From Candidatus Moraniibacteriota bacterium (GTDB taxonomy: Bacteria > Patescibacteriota > Minisyncoccia > Moranbacterales > GCA-2747515): 30,677 nt of DNA. A model generated the notes under the pieces. The model worked only from the letters and a program-made list of their open reading frames with translations. It ran no database searches and had not been told where the DNA came from. Where the stretch lies: positions 1 through 30,677 of the forward strand of contig JALVPE010000072.1 of assembly GCA_027031945.1 (NCBI GenBank), in the 5' to 3' direction. How positions within the stretch are numbered: the first letter of the stretch is position 1; each line of letters opens with the position of its first letter. This document shows, one piece after another, positions 23,426 through 30,677 of the stretch. Both the position numbers and the translations under genes were made by a program.

Positions 23426-23735
23426 TAGTGACGGTAATGGTCCAATTTGTACAATGGAAACTAAGCAGTGTTCAGATGGTACTTATGTCAGACGAACAGG
23501 ACCAAATTGTGAATTTGCTAAATGTCCTGGCAAGCCACTTAAATCAGATGCTCCACATATTGATAATTTAAATGCACCAATTAAATTACCAAATAATGTT
23601 ATTTCGGAAAAAGAATGTATTGCAGCCGGTGGAGAAGTCTGGAATACTTTGGGAGAGACAACTTATAACGGAGAATTAATTGGAAAAATTGAAGGATTAA
23701 AGTGTCCTTGCGCTTGCTTGATAAAAAATAAATAA
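23358..23735 (+). CDS. Cys-rich secreted-protein fragment, 125 aa at most
   Basis: The C-terminal 100 residues carry two recognisable modules: CTMETKQCSDGTYVRRTGPNCEFAKCP (about 31-57), a short disulfide-type motif common in secreted proteins of environmental bacteria, and ECIAAGGEVWNTLGE with GLKCPCACL (about 85-122). Such proteins normally start with a signal peptide or lipobox. Here none is present: the only in-frame start is a GTG (23358) lying inside the out-of-frame remnant at 23327-23425 and lacking a Shine-Dalgarno. The N-terminal 20 residues (KFGATRNLIYPKSSFVW) are therefore likely read from foreign-frame sequence. Probably a 5'-truncated gene; expression would need the GTG or a +1 frameshift from 23327. 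Confidence 0.5.
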   Translation: MKFGATRNLIYPKSSFVWAKSFDSDGNGPICTMETKQCSDGTYVRRTGPNCEFAKCPGKPLKSDAPHIDNLNAPIKLPNNVISEKECIAAGGEVWNTLGETTYNGELIGKIEGLKCPCACLIKNK

Positions 23736-23737
23736 AA

Positions 23738-23768
23738 ATAACGATCTCTTGTTAAAGCAGATCGTTAT
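23738..23768. terminator. Shared terminator between convergent genes
   Basis: A 10-bp perfect stem (23738-23747 with 23759-23768) has an 11-base loop. On the minus strand it is followed by TTTTTATTTATTTTTT, a strong tail for the pilin-like gene; on plus the tail is poor. Confidence 0.8.
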
Positions 23769-23791
23769 CGTCTTCAAAAACAGACAAAAAA

Positions 23792-24094
23792 TTATTTTGT
23801 ACATTTCACAAATTTATAGTTCCACATAATTGAAGTGTCAAGGCAATAGTCTTTTGTCTCATTGCCTTCTTTCACCGTAATTACGGACTCATCGAATATA
23901 TTTTTTTCGGTCTTCAAAACTCGTATTACACCAGGATGATCAATTCGTAGCTCCTTTAGTACACCAGCTTCAGTATACCAAAAATTTCCCTTACATACTA
24001 TTACAAAAATAGATAGAAGTCCTATCACGATAGCTATTATAACTATCGTTATTGACAACTCAATCAGCGTATAACCATCTTTTTTTCGTAACAT
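23792..24094 (-). CDS. Type IV pilin-like protein (minor pilin or pseudopilin), 100 aa
   Basis: The N-terminus is a prepilin signal: a short basic leader MLRKKDG ending in Gly, then YTLIELSITIVIIAIVIGLL, with the conserved Glu at position +5 of the mature protein. A prepilin peptidase should cut G/Y. The mature part has the long hydrophobic helix to about residue 33 and a small globular domain; VLKELRIDHPGVIRVL and a C-terminal Cys pair (DYC...VKC) could form the usual disulfide loop. It is much shorter than a major pilin. GGAG lies six bases before the ATG, and it has its own promoter and terminator. No assembly ATPase or peptidase gene is in the window. Confidence 0.85.
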   Translation of the reverse strand: MLRKKDGYTLIELSITIVIIAIVIGLLSIFVIVCKGNFWYTEAGVLKELRIDHPGVIRVLKTEKNIFDESVITVKEGNETKDYCLDTSIMWNYKFVKCTK

Positions 24095-24132
24095 TTGTTT
24101 CTCCTTTTTTAAAGTTCGACTTCATAAAAAGA

Positions 24133-24184
24133 ACTAATTAATTTAGTGCCACATTACCATAACAAAAAACAACAATCATATCAA
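24133..24184 (-). promoter_or_regulatory. Promoter of the pilin-like gene
   Basis: TTGATA (24179-24184) and TATGGT (24156-24161) are 17 bp apart on the minus strand, start near 24149. A weak 5-bp hairpin (24133-24137 with 24143-24147) follows at the RNA 5' end. Confidence 0.5.
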
Positions 24185-24217
24185 ACTAGCTAATCTGAGA
24201 GAAATACACTAATATAC

Positions 24218-24619
24218 TTACACTCCCCTTTTGTACACAGTTCCTGCTGAAATTGTGCCTAATACAACAGCTAGCATTACTGCCATAGACCCTGGGCCTG
24301 TTTTTGGTGAACTTGTAGTTATTATATTCTTTTCTGAAATTGCTTTTGTTTTTTGTGAGTTATTTTTTATATTGCTTTGCTTTATTTTAGTTTGTGCAAT
24401 TAAATCATCTGATTTTATTTCTGACTTATTTAATTCATTTTCTGCACGCTTGTTTATATCATTGTCAATATCAAAAGTTTCTCCTTCTTTAAAAGCTGTT
24501 TGTACATCTGGAGTTTCTTCAATTCCTCGTCTGTTTGAGGTAAATATCACATATAACATTGAAATAACAACCACAAATACAATTACTACAAGCGCTACAA
24601 CTGCTCTATTCTTATTCAT
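24218..24619 (-). CDS. Bitopic protein with PKTGPG-type C-terminal tail, 133 aa
   Basis: An N-terminal membrane helix (about 7-27, VVALVVIVFVVVISMLYVIF) is followed by a hydrophilic, Asn/Lys-rich, disordered-looking region (30-100), then SPKTGPGSM, a hydrophobic helix (about 113-126) and a basic end (YKRGV). The tail resembles LPXTG-like sorting signals in order (motif, helix, positive charges) but with PKTGPG, a 'TGP' form I associate with Patescibacteria surface proteins; no sortase is in the window. It may be anchored at both ends or processed at the tail. The start has no Shine-Dalgarno. A promoter with an overlapping palindrome lies at 24650-24689. Confidence 0.7.
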   Translation of the reverse strand: MNKNRAVVALVVIVFVVVISMLYVIFTSNRRGIEETPDVQTAFKEGETFDIDNDINKRAENELNKSEIKSDDLIAQTKIKQSNIKNNSQKTKAISEKNIITTSSPKTGPGSMAVMLAVVLGTISAGTVYKRGV

Positions 24620-24649
24620 AATAATATAATTTAAATTACCAATTAATTT

Positions 24650-24689
24650 ATTGATACATCAATATAGCACAACATAAAAAGGACGTCAA
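24650..24689 (-). promoter_or_regulatory. Promoter with palindrome over the -10 box
   Basis: TTGACG (24684-24689) and TATATT (24661-24666) are 17 bp apart on the minus strand. The 14-base palindrome ATTGATACATCAAT (24650-24663) overlaps the -10 box and the start site (near 24654). Confidence 0.6.
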
Positions 24690-24734
24690 CTGTTCAAATA
24701 AGTTAAGTCTAATTATAATTTAAATTTATTAATT

Positions 24735-26366
24735 CTATCTTACTATATTTTGTTCTTCATTTGCCACTTGTGGTCTACCAAATATACGAATTATTATTTT
24801 TTGTTTTATTGTTTCATATTCTTTCATATTAAAAATTGCTGTAACAAAAAGATATACCAATGCACCGCTAACACCAGCACCAATAAGTTGAGTCAATACA
24901 CCCCACACAAACTTCAATGGCAGTATATCTCCCAACATATCACGAATAAAAAACGTAGTGATGAATGAAACAAAAGTTGCTGTTGCAATTTGTAATATTG
25001 TTCTTAGTGTATTTCTATATTCCCCATCTTCCACACGTTTGTGCAAAAGCGCAAAAAGTAAAATTGCATTAAAAACAGCCGCTACCGAAAAAGCAATTGC
25101 TATTGCATAAATACCAAGTCTCCTTATAAGAATAATAATCAAAAAAGCATTAACAATCTGTGCGCCAAATGCTGTGTACAAAGGTGTTTTGGTATTTTGC
25201 ATTGCATAAAATCCACGAGCTAATAGTGGGACAATACTCTGAGCAAAAAGACTAGCACATAATATTCCCAAAATCTGATATGTAAGAACAGTATCATTTA
25301 TATCGAAATGTCCCGCACCATAAACCACTCGTATAATCTGCTCTCTAAGTACAAAAAATATCATACTAAGTGGTACAGAATAGTATAAGATACGACGTAA
25401 AGTTTGTGATAAGATTCCAACAAAAGATTCCATATCATTTATCGCAAATTTATTTGCTAAAACTGGAAATGCTGCAACAGCAAAAGGAACACCAACAAGT
25501 CCCAAAACAACACTTTGAACATTATTAGCAAAAGAAAACACAGTTAAACTACCTGAAGCAAGCAGTGATGCAAAAAAAGTAATCAGAAGTAAAGAAATTT
25601 GATTAGAAGCACTTGAAAACATCCTGGGAATCATGAGTTTCAGCACATTACGTACATCTTTATTTTTGTGTGGCCAAGTTTTAGGTAATGAAAATTGTGC
25701 TTTTGCAATATTCACTGCAATTACATGAATTAAAAAATGCATAAACGCTCCCAATACAACACCATAAGCAAGTCCTATGAGTCCCATCTGTGGCGCAATA
25801 ATCGTAGCTCCAATAATAATACCTAAATTATAAAAAAGAGGTGCTGTGGAATATAACACAAAACGTCTGAATGATACCAAAACACCACCCAAAACAGCAC
25901 TTGCCGAAAGAAAAACCGGACTCAAAAACATAATACGAGCCAAATAAACAGTTTGTTGCATTTTCTCTGCTGGAAAACCTGGCACAATAATATGCATAAG
26001 CACAGGAGCAAATATTATTCCTGCAATAGACAGTACTATCAAAGTTCCAACAATCACAAAAAACACACCACTTGCAGTCTGCCATGCACGATTAGTATTT
26101 TTTTCTGCCATAAGTTTACTAAATACAGGTATAAAAGCCGCTCCTAACGCACCAACAACAAGTAGCTCAAAAATTAAATCAGGCAATCTAAAAGCGGCAT
26201 AATACATATCAAGTGCATCTCCCGCCCCATAGTGTGATGCTAAAATACGATCTCTTAAAAGTCCAAGTATACGACTAAGGATGCCAAAAAAAGCAACTAT
26301 TACAGCACCTGCTGCAATTGAGTTTTGACTCGAACGTGTAAAGAAATAATGTAATTGTTTAATCAT
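24735..26366 (-). CDS. murJ: Lipid II flippase MurJ
   Basis: MurJ flips lipid II across the membrane for peptidoglycan synthesis. About 14 membrane helices are present. Family landmarks are the N-terminal ILSRILGLLRDRILASHYGAG (SR.LGL.RD block), DMYYAAFRLPDLIFELLVVGALGAAFIPVF, and the interior GLAYGVVLGAF. The ATG at 26366 (MIKQLHYFF) gives 543 aa. An upstream in-frame TTG at 26420 would add 18 residues but is the first base triplet of the -35 box of a near-perfect promoter, so it is not a start. It matches the wall genes mreBCD/PBP2 elsewhere in the window, though it is a separate unit. Confidence 0.93.
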   Translation of the reverse strand: MIKQLHYFFTRSSQNSIAAGAVIVAFFGILSRILGLLRDRILASHYGAGDALDMYYAAFRLPDLIFELLVVGALGAAFIPVFSKLMAEKNTNRAWQTASGVFFVIVGTLIVLSIAGIIFAPVLMHIIVPGFPAEKMQQTVYLARIMFLSPVFLSASAVLGGVLVSFRRFVLYSTAPLFYNLGIIIGATIIAPQMGLIGLAYGVVLGAFMHFLIHVIAVNIAKAQFSLPKTWPHKNKDVRNVLKLMIPRMFSSASNQISLLLITFFASLLASGSLTVFSFANNVQSVVLGLVGVPFAVAAFPVLANKFAINDMESFVGILSQTLRRILYYSVPLSMIFFVLREQIIRVVYGAGHFDINDTVLTYQILGILCASLFAQSIVPLLARGFYAMQNTKTPLYTAFGAQIVNAFLIIILIRRLGIYAIAIAFSVAAVFNAILLFALLHKRVEDGEYRNTLRTILQIATATFVSFITTFFIRDMLGDILPLKFVWGVLTQLIGAGVSGALVYLFVTAIFNMKEYETIKQKIIIRIFGRPQVANEEQNIVR

Positions 26367-26391
26367 TTTTATAAAATATATTAAGACTATT

Positions 26392-26420
26392 ACTATACAG
26401 TATTTTACGTGTATTATCAA
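26392..26420 (-). promoter_or_regulatory. murJ promoter
   Basis: TTGATA (26415-26420) and TATAGT (26392-26397) are spaced 17 bp apart on the minus strand. The start is expected near 26385, leaving about 19 bases before the ATG. Confidence 0.65.
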
Positions 26421-26602
26421 CCATATTTTCGCAAATCATTTTGTAGAAATGTATTACAAAAGTCCAGATTAACAGAATATCCAAAAATTTACTGTCAAAA
26501 TACTTCCATAATTTAAAACATTCTTGTGAAAACAATTTTTATAAATTCTACAAATATCTATAATCGCTTTATTTTAAATATATAATATATAAGAATTTCA
26601 TA

Positions 26603-29059
26603 CTATTTTACACGAAAAACTATGCCATGATATCTATCTGTTTTAAGATTATTGTGCATTTGTAAACTTGCATCATTATTAGAACTCCATACCTGCGAAA
26701 AATTATTATCTAATACAATATTGCTAATAATGGATGAATTTTCACTGCCAGATTGTTTCTGAAATAAAATCGCATACGAACCAAATTTGCCATCTTTATC
26801 ATAATCAAAATCAACACGAAATGGTAAACGATATTTATATGTTACTGTCACACTTTCTTGTGGAGAAACATATACCCAATTTGCAAAAACTGTTTTATTA
26901 TACTCATCATATATGCGTGTTCCTGTTTCTTCATCAATATACATACCTTTTTCCTCCCTCTCCACATCAGGATCACGTTCATATTTTAAAGCATCATAAT
27001 CTAAGCGTTGAGTGTTTATTTCACGTGTTTGACCTTCTACAGATAGAAGTTCTGAACCTTGTGGTACATATATCCGCATATAGTCTGAATTCACTGCATC
27101 CCACCATGGAAACCCTGTTTTACCTCCATTGTGCACACGTTTAATTTGTACTGTATCAACAATATATCCATTAGCATCAATGCTGGCAGTATGCGTAATT
27201 GTTTCATCTATTACGCCATCTGTTTTAAATCCATTAATATTTGTATTGACTACGCTTAAATAATCTTTGTCTGTCTGGAGCACTGTGCCACCCCAACCAT
27301 TACTTTCAATAATATCTTGCATTCTCTCATTCGTCATATACATTATAATATGTTTTTCTTTCATGCCACTAGAAATTGCCGATAACAATCTCGCTAAATG
27401 TTCTGGTGAATTTTTATCCAATAATTTATCTAACATTATTGGCATCAAATCTGATAAAATCTTTTTTGGTTGTTTTTTATTTTCTCGATTATTTTCTACA
27501 TATTTTGTTTTTTCTATTTTGATTTCTTTTTTGTTATTCATTTTCCCATCTGATTTCTCAATCGTTTTATAATTATCTTCATCTTCAATTTTATTCTGCA
27601 TTACTTCCATAAAATTCTCACTTGTAAGCACTATATTATATTGAGGTAATGAAATCGGGCCTGTAATTACAAGAAATTTTTTCATCATAGCCGGGGTAAT
27701 TGCAATTACTCCATCAACGGTTGGTCCACCAGTACGTTCATAAAAATCCATAGCTTTTTTTGCAGATAATGGAAAATCTACAAACCAATTACTATCATGT
27801 AAGCTCCAATCAGCTGAAATTTTTTGAATAGGAAGTGGTGGTACGACTCTATCTATAAGTTGTCCATCTGGATTGAATATGTCATCAATAAGCATCTTTT
27901 CAAGATTACCATTATTAATTTTGATAATACCATAGCTCCCAATAAAACCACCCGTTGCACGCATTTCATGATTATTTTGAAATAAAAATAAATATGTCCT
28001 CGGACCATTTGCACCCAACAATTCTTCTACCATACTACGTGATTCAACTCCATGTTTGAGTGAACTTTCTACCAATGGTAATATTTCTTTCATTTCTATA
28101 AAAGTATCTCTATATTCTTTTGGTACATCATCCAGATGTACTTTATCAATATGTTTTCTCGCATTTAAAACGTCTTTATAAGCAATATCCATTTGATTTG
28201 CCACCAATTCATACAATGCTAAAAATGACACGTGTTTGCCGTCTTGTGTCAACAAGGAACTATCTTTGTTAATAACTGTTGGAATAATTGTATGAAGTTC
28301 TTTAGCAGTATGCGTTAAATACTTACCAGCTTCAATTATGTGATTCCCACTTGAAAGTTTTGATGCACCTGGAATAAATTGTGAAATAAACGTCGCAAAA
28401 TGACTTACTTTATTCATCTCAGTCGAAGCAAAAACAAATTCTTCATGTGCTCTATTGATATTTTCTTGAGATGTTGCAAAATCATTTGCACGCAAACTCT
28501 GTATTGCAGTTTTAATTGACACAACAGCACGCTTACTTGCCACGTCAACTCTGTCTTTTACTGCAAGCGTTGTTCCCACAAACAAAAATGAACCAAGCAT
28601 AAGGGTAAACATTCCCACAATAATTGCAAATCTTGATGAAACACTCTTTGGTATCAAGATGCTTTCTTGAGAAAAAATTGGAAGATCCAAAAGTGAAAAT
28701 TTTGCATCAGACTCATTTTCAACATCACAAAAATCCTCATATTGACTTTCGGATTTTCCCTCTACAAATCTACCTTGTGATTTTTTTCTATTATTATGTA
28801 TAATTTGTACATTTGAATATTTTACATCATCAAATTCATCATTATCAACCTCATCTTGCCAAACAGCATCCTCAAATTCAGAATAAGAAATATGCAGTTC
28901 ATCGCTCCCATAAGCTTGCCCAAGTTGGTAAACATGATATTGTAGATTGCTATTATAATTTTCTGAAACATTTGCACTAATATCTGAAAAATTAGTTTTG
29001 CCAACATGTCTTTTTGAAATATTTTTTTTTCTTTGTCTTTTTGGTACGATACTGTCCAT
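26603..29059 (-). CDS. DUF4012 membrane-anchored surface protein, 818 aa
   Basis: Residues 1-140 are cytoplasmic, charged and low in complexity, beginning with KRQRKKNISKRHVGK. One membrane helix follows (about 143-166), then a large extracytoplasmic domain. The DUF4012 signature is FQNNHEMRATGGFIGSYGII (about 360-380), with DIFNPDGQLIDRVVPPLP and SADWSLHDSNWFVDFP further on. A Lys/Glu/Asn-rich linker (about 510-535) interrupts it. DUF4012 proteins are found beside glycosyltransferases in Patescibacteria and Actinobacteria and may be surface or glycan-related; the biochemical role is unknown. It starts 3 bp after a GT4-type glycosyltransferase, which ties it to that operon. Confidence 0.88.
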   Translation of the reverse strand: MDSIVPKRQRKKNISKRHVGKTNFSDISANVSENYNSNLQYHVYQLGQAYGSDELHISYSEFEDAVWQDEVDNDEFDDVKYSNVQIIHNNRKKSQGRFVEGKSESQYEDFCDVENESDAKFSLLDLPIFSQESILIPKSVSSRFAIIVGMFTLMLGSFLFVGTTLAVKDRVDVASKRAVVSIKTAIQSLRANDFATSQENINRAHEEFVFASTEMNKVSHFATFISQFIPGASKLSSGNHIIEAGKYLTHTAKELHTIIPTVINKDSSLLTQDGKHVSFLALYELVANQMDIAYKDVLNARKHIDKVHLDDVPKEYRDTFIEMKEILPLVESSLKHGVESRSMVEELLGANGPRTYLFLFQNNHEMRATGGFIGSYGIIKINNGNLEKMLIDDIFNPDGQLIDRVVPPLPIQKISADWSLHDSNWFVDFPLSAKKAMDFYERTGGPTVDGVIAITPAMMKKFLVITGPISLPQYNIVLTSENFMEVMQNKIEDEDNYKTIEKSDGKMNNKKEIKIEKTKYVENNRENKKQPKKILSDLMPIMLDKLLDKNSPEHLARLLSAISSGMKEKHIIMYMTNERMQDIIESNGWGGTVLQTDKDYLSVVNTNINGFKTDGVIDETITHTASIDANGYIVDTVQIKRVHNGGKTGFPWWDAVNSDYMRIYVPQGSELLSVEGQTREINTQRLDYDALKYERDPDVEREEKGMYIDEETGTRIYDEYNKTVFANWVYVSPQESVTVTYKYRLPFRVDFDYDKDGKFGSYAILFQKQSGSENSSIISNIVLDNNFSQVWSSNNDASLQMHNNLKTDRYHGIVFRVK

Positions 29060-29062
29060 AAC

Positions 29063-30184
29063 TTAAATATTTTGTCTATATATATTACATATTTTTTTTG
29101 CCATTTTTTGCCATGAATATTTTGATACATTTTTTTTTCCATTTTTCATCAAAATATTACGAAGTTTCTTATCATTAACAATCCTATTCATAGCTTTTAC
29201 AATTTCATTTATATTTTTTGCATCCACATACAATGCACCACAATCCGACAAAACTTCTACCATACATGCATGATTGGAAGACAAAACCGGAATACCCAAT
29301 AACTGCGCCTCAAGTGGTGGCAATCCAAATCCTTCATAAAGAGACAAAAACACAAAAAAATTTGCCTGTTTATATAATATTGTGAGTAACGAATCATCTA
29401 TTGTATAAAATATCTTAATGTTACTCAAATTTTGTTTTGTTATATATGTTTGTAATTTTTTGTAGAAATAATCATCACATCCAACCAACACTAAAGTTTT
29501 TACTGTTCCACCACTGTCCAAATATTTTACAAAAGCTTTAACAAGTATGTTAAGATTTTTATGCGGATAAGCATTTCCCACATACAACATATACGGTTTC
29601 ATTATACCATACTTCTGCAAATTTTTATCAATTATTTTATCTATTGTATTAATTTCAGCAGCTTCATAAACTACAGATATTTTATTACAAGAATTTGGAT
29701 ATCTACTGCATATATCATCTGCAGTAAATTTAGACACGGCAATAATTTTGTTTGCCCTTTTTATAACTATGCCTATAACCATACGATACACCACATACTT
29801 CACCCAATAAAAAAGACTGCTCCGTGTTGAATTTTTACGAGTTGGATAATGCAAAAGTATTAAATCATGAATAGTTACAATAAATTTTTTAAAATATAAA
29901 ATTGGTACATTAAAGTGTGGAAAATGTACCAAATCACATTTTTGCTTATATAAAACAAACGGAAAGAATATTTGTTCACTAAAAGAATACCATCTATAAT
30001 CAGCCTTTACTTTAACAAAGTTTTTATTTTTTGGAATATATTCCTCAAAATTATTTTCACGCAAAAAAATAATATATTCATTTTTATGATCAATATCTTC
30101 TAAATATGTAATAAGTTTTTGTGTATATCGACCTAAGCCTTTACTTTTTGGTCCATAAAATCTAGCATCTATTCCTATTCTCAT
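29063..30184 (-). CDS. Glycosyltransferase, GT4 family (GT-B fold)
   Basis: The protein transfers a sugar from a nucleotide donor, presumably onto a surface glycan lipid carrier; the specific donor and acceptor cannot be read. The N-terminal Rossmann domain opens MRIGIDARFYGPKSKGLGRY, with the glycine-rich acceptor loop. The C-terminal donor-binding domain has LYVGNAYPHKNLNILVKAF (about 200-218) and the EX7E region EGFGLPPLEAQLLGIPVLSS (about 283-302), then CGALYVDAKNINEIVKAM. The 373-aa length is normal and it looks cytosolic. Adjacent genes are a GT2-type enzyme (3 bp upstream) and DUF4012 (3 bp downstream), forming one operon. Confidence 0.92.
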   Translation of the reverse strand: MRIGIDARFYGPKSKGLGRYTQKLITYLEDIDHKNEYIIFLRENNFEEYIPKNKNFVKVKADYRWYSFSEQIFFPFVLYKQKCDLVHFPHFNVPILYFKKFIVTIHDLILLHYPTRKNSTRSSLFYWVKYVVYRMVIGIVIKRANKIIAVSKFTADDICSRYPNSCNKISVVYEAAEINTIDKIIDKNLQKYGIMKPYMLYVGNAYPHKNLNILVKAFVKYLDSGGTVKTLVLVGCDDYFYKKLQTYITKQNLSNIKIFYTIDDSLLTILYKQANFFVFLSLYEGFGLPPLEAQLLGIPVLSSNHACMVEVLSDCGALYVDAKNINEIVKAMNRIVNDKKLRNILMKNGKKNVSKYSWQKMAKKICNIYRQNI

Positions 30185-30187
30185 ATA

Positions 30188-30677
30188 TTACTTTCTTATT
30201 TTTGATAAACACCGTATACCACATACCACCATCAACGTCATAATAGGACCATATATACGTTTGTAATGCTTATTATAAAATAATTCCATAGTTGAATAAA
30301 ACCAAGCTCTGCTTTTTTTCATTGCATGTTTATTCGTACTTTTTCTTCCGCTTTGTTTTTTGTAATGTACAACAGTAGGTGTCGGTAAAAAATATATAGA
30401 ATATCCATGTTCTTTGATTCTGTATGCCCAATCAATATCCTCTCCATACATAAAATAATCTTCATCAAGCATTCCGACAGTCTCTACAACTCCACGAGGA
30501 ACCATCATAAATGCACCGCTTGGACTATCTATCTCATGAATACTTTCCATATTTTTATACCACTGGTGATATTGAGAAAATAATGCAACACGTGGAAATA
30601 CACGTTCTAAACCAAAAAAATAGGTAAATGACGCCCATGGCGTTGGAAACCCTCTGTGGCATGCCGGATCAATAGAG
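30188..30677 (-). CDS. Glycosyltransferase, GT2 family, C-terminal part (cut by window end)
   Basis: The frame is open from the window edge; residues before the first ATG (30550) read SIDPACHRGFPTPWASFTYF and continue to it without a stop, so that ATG is internal and the gene starts beyond 30677. The visible part contains IDSPSGAFMMVPRGV, the conserved YFMYGEDIDWAYRIKEHGYS block with the ED catalytic/acceptor-side residues, and VVHYKKQSGRKS, as in rhamnosyltransferase-like GT2 enzymes of cell-surface polysaccharide loci. The N-terminal donor-binding DxD region is outside the window. The C-terminus is a hydrophobic helix and basic end (CLSKIRK). It lies 3 bp upstream of the GT4 gene. Confidence 0.88.
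   Translation of the reverse strand, partial: SIDPACHRGFPTPWASFTYFFGLERVFPRVALFSQYHQWYKNMESIHEIDSPSGAFMMVPRGVVETVGMLDEDYFMYGEDIDWAYRIKEHGYSIYFLPTPTVVHYKKQSGRKSTNKHAMKKSRAWFYSTMELFYNKHYKRIYGPIMTLMVVCGIRCLSKIRK

Noticed and set aside
26421..26602. Hairpin at 26439-26461 as a DUF4012 terminator
   Set aside because: A 7-bp AT-rich stem without a T tail on the minus strand; not convincing.

Overview
The window is AT-rich and compact, with housekeeping genes packed head to tail, almost all on the minus strand. The gene set suggests a Patescibacteria (CPR, Parcubacteria-like) genome: a DUF4012 protein next to glycosyltransferases, SecD carrying a prolyl-isomerase insertion, family II pyrophosphatase, rubrerythrin, a MreBCD/PBP2/MurJ wall set, a pilin-like protein, Cys-rich 'CSDGTYV' secreted-protein modules and C-terminal 'PKTGPG' tails. 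This assignment is inference from gene content; no rRNA or ribosomal protein is present to confirm it. Conserved genes (recQ, lepA, secD) run full length with no internal UGA, so the code looks standard and UGA-recoded Absconditabacteria/Gracilibacteria are unlikely. Layout: 1-1440 has two plus-strand orphan genes with their own promoters and terminators. 1471-6734 (minus) holds secD-secF, a small Met-rich protein, a rhodanese, the Mn pyrophosphatase and rubrerythrin. 6870-13555 is an accessory block of four orphan genes (a 173-aa protein, a 732-aa polytopic membrane protein, and a 207/203-aa pair) around recQ. 13685-20783 has mreB-mreC-mreD-PBP2, followed by a putative anchored papain-like hydrolase and a NIF3-family protein. 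20807-22648 is lepA, apparently leaderless. 22725-24689 contains small membrane, pilin-like and secreted-protein genes, including a chimeric broken ORF. 24735-30677 has murJ, a DUF4012 protein, a GT4-type glycosyltransferase and the C-terminal part of a GT2-type glycosyltransferase cut by the window edge. How the genes work together: mreBCD/PBP2/MurJ and the NlpC/P60-like protein point to elongation-type peptidoglycan synthesis, DUF4012 plus glycosyltransferases to surface glycan assembly, and SecDF with its built-in isomerase to export. The most striking pattern is a split in expression signals. Conserved genes mostly lack Shine-Dalgarno sites and strong terminators. Seven orphan genes (215, 6904, 7626, 12220, 12843, 22763, 23792) all have strong SD sites, mostly their own -35/-10 promoters, and GC-richer or long perfect hairpin terminators; several have a small hairpin at the predicted mRNA 5' end. 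They look like self-contained cassettes. Other notable points are a parvulin-like insertion in SecD whose first strand appears moved to the end (circular permutation), a 30-bp palindrome-rich tandem repeat translated inside RecQ, and a fusion scar with a UUU-UGA slip sequence at 23420. No tRNA, rRNA, CRISPR array or insertion sequence was recognised.
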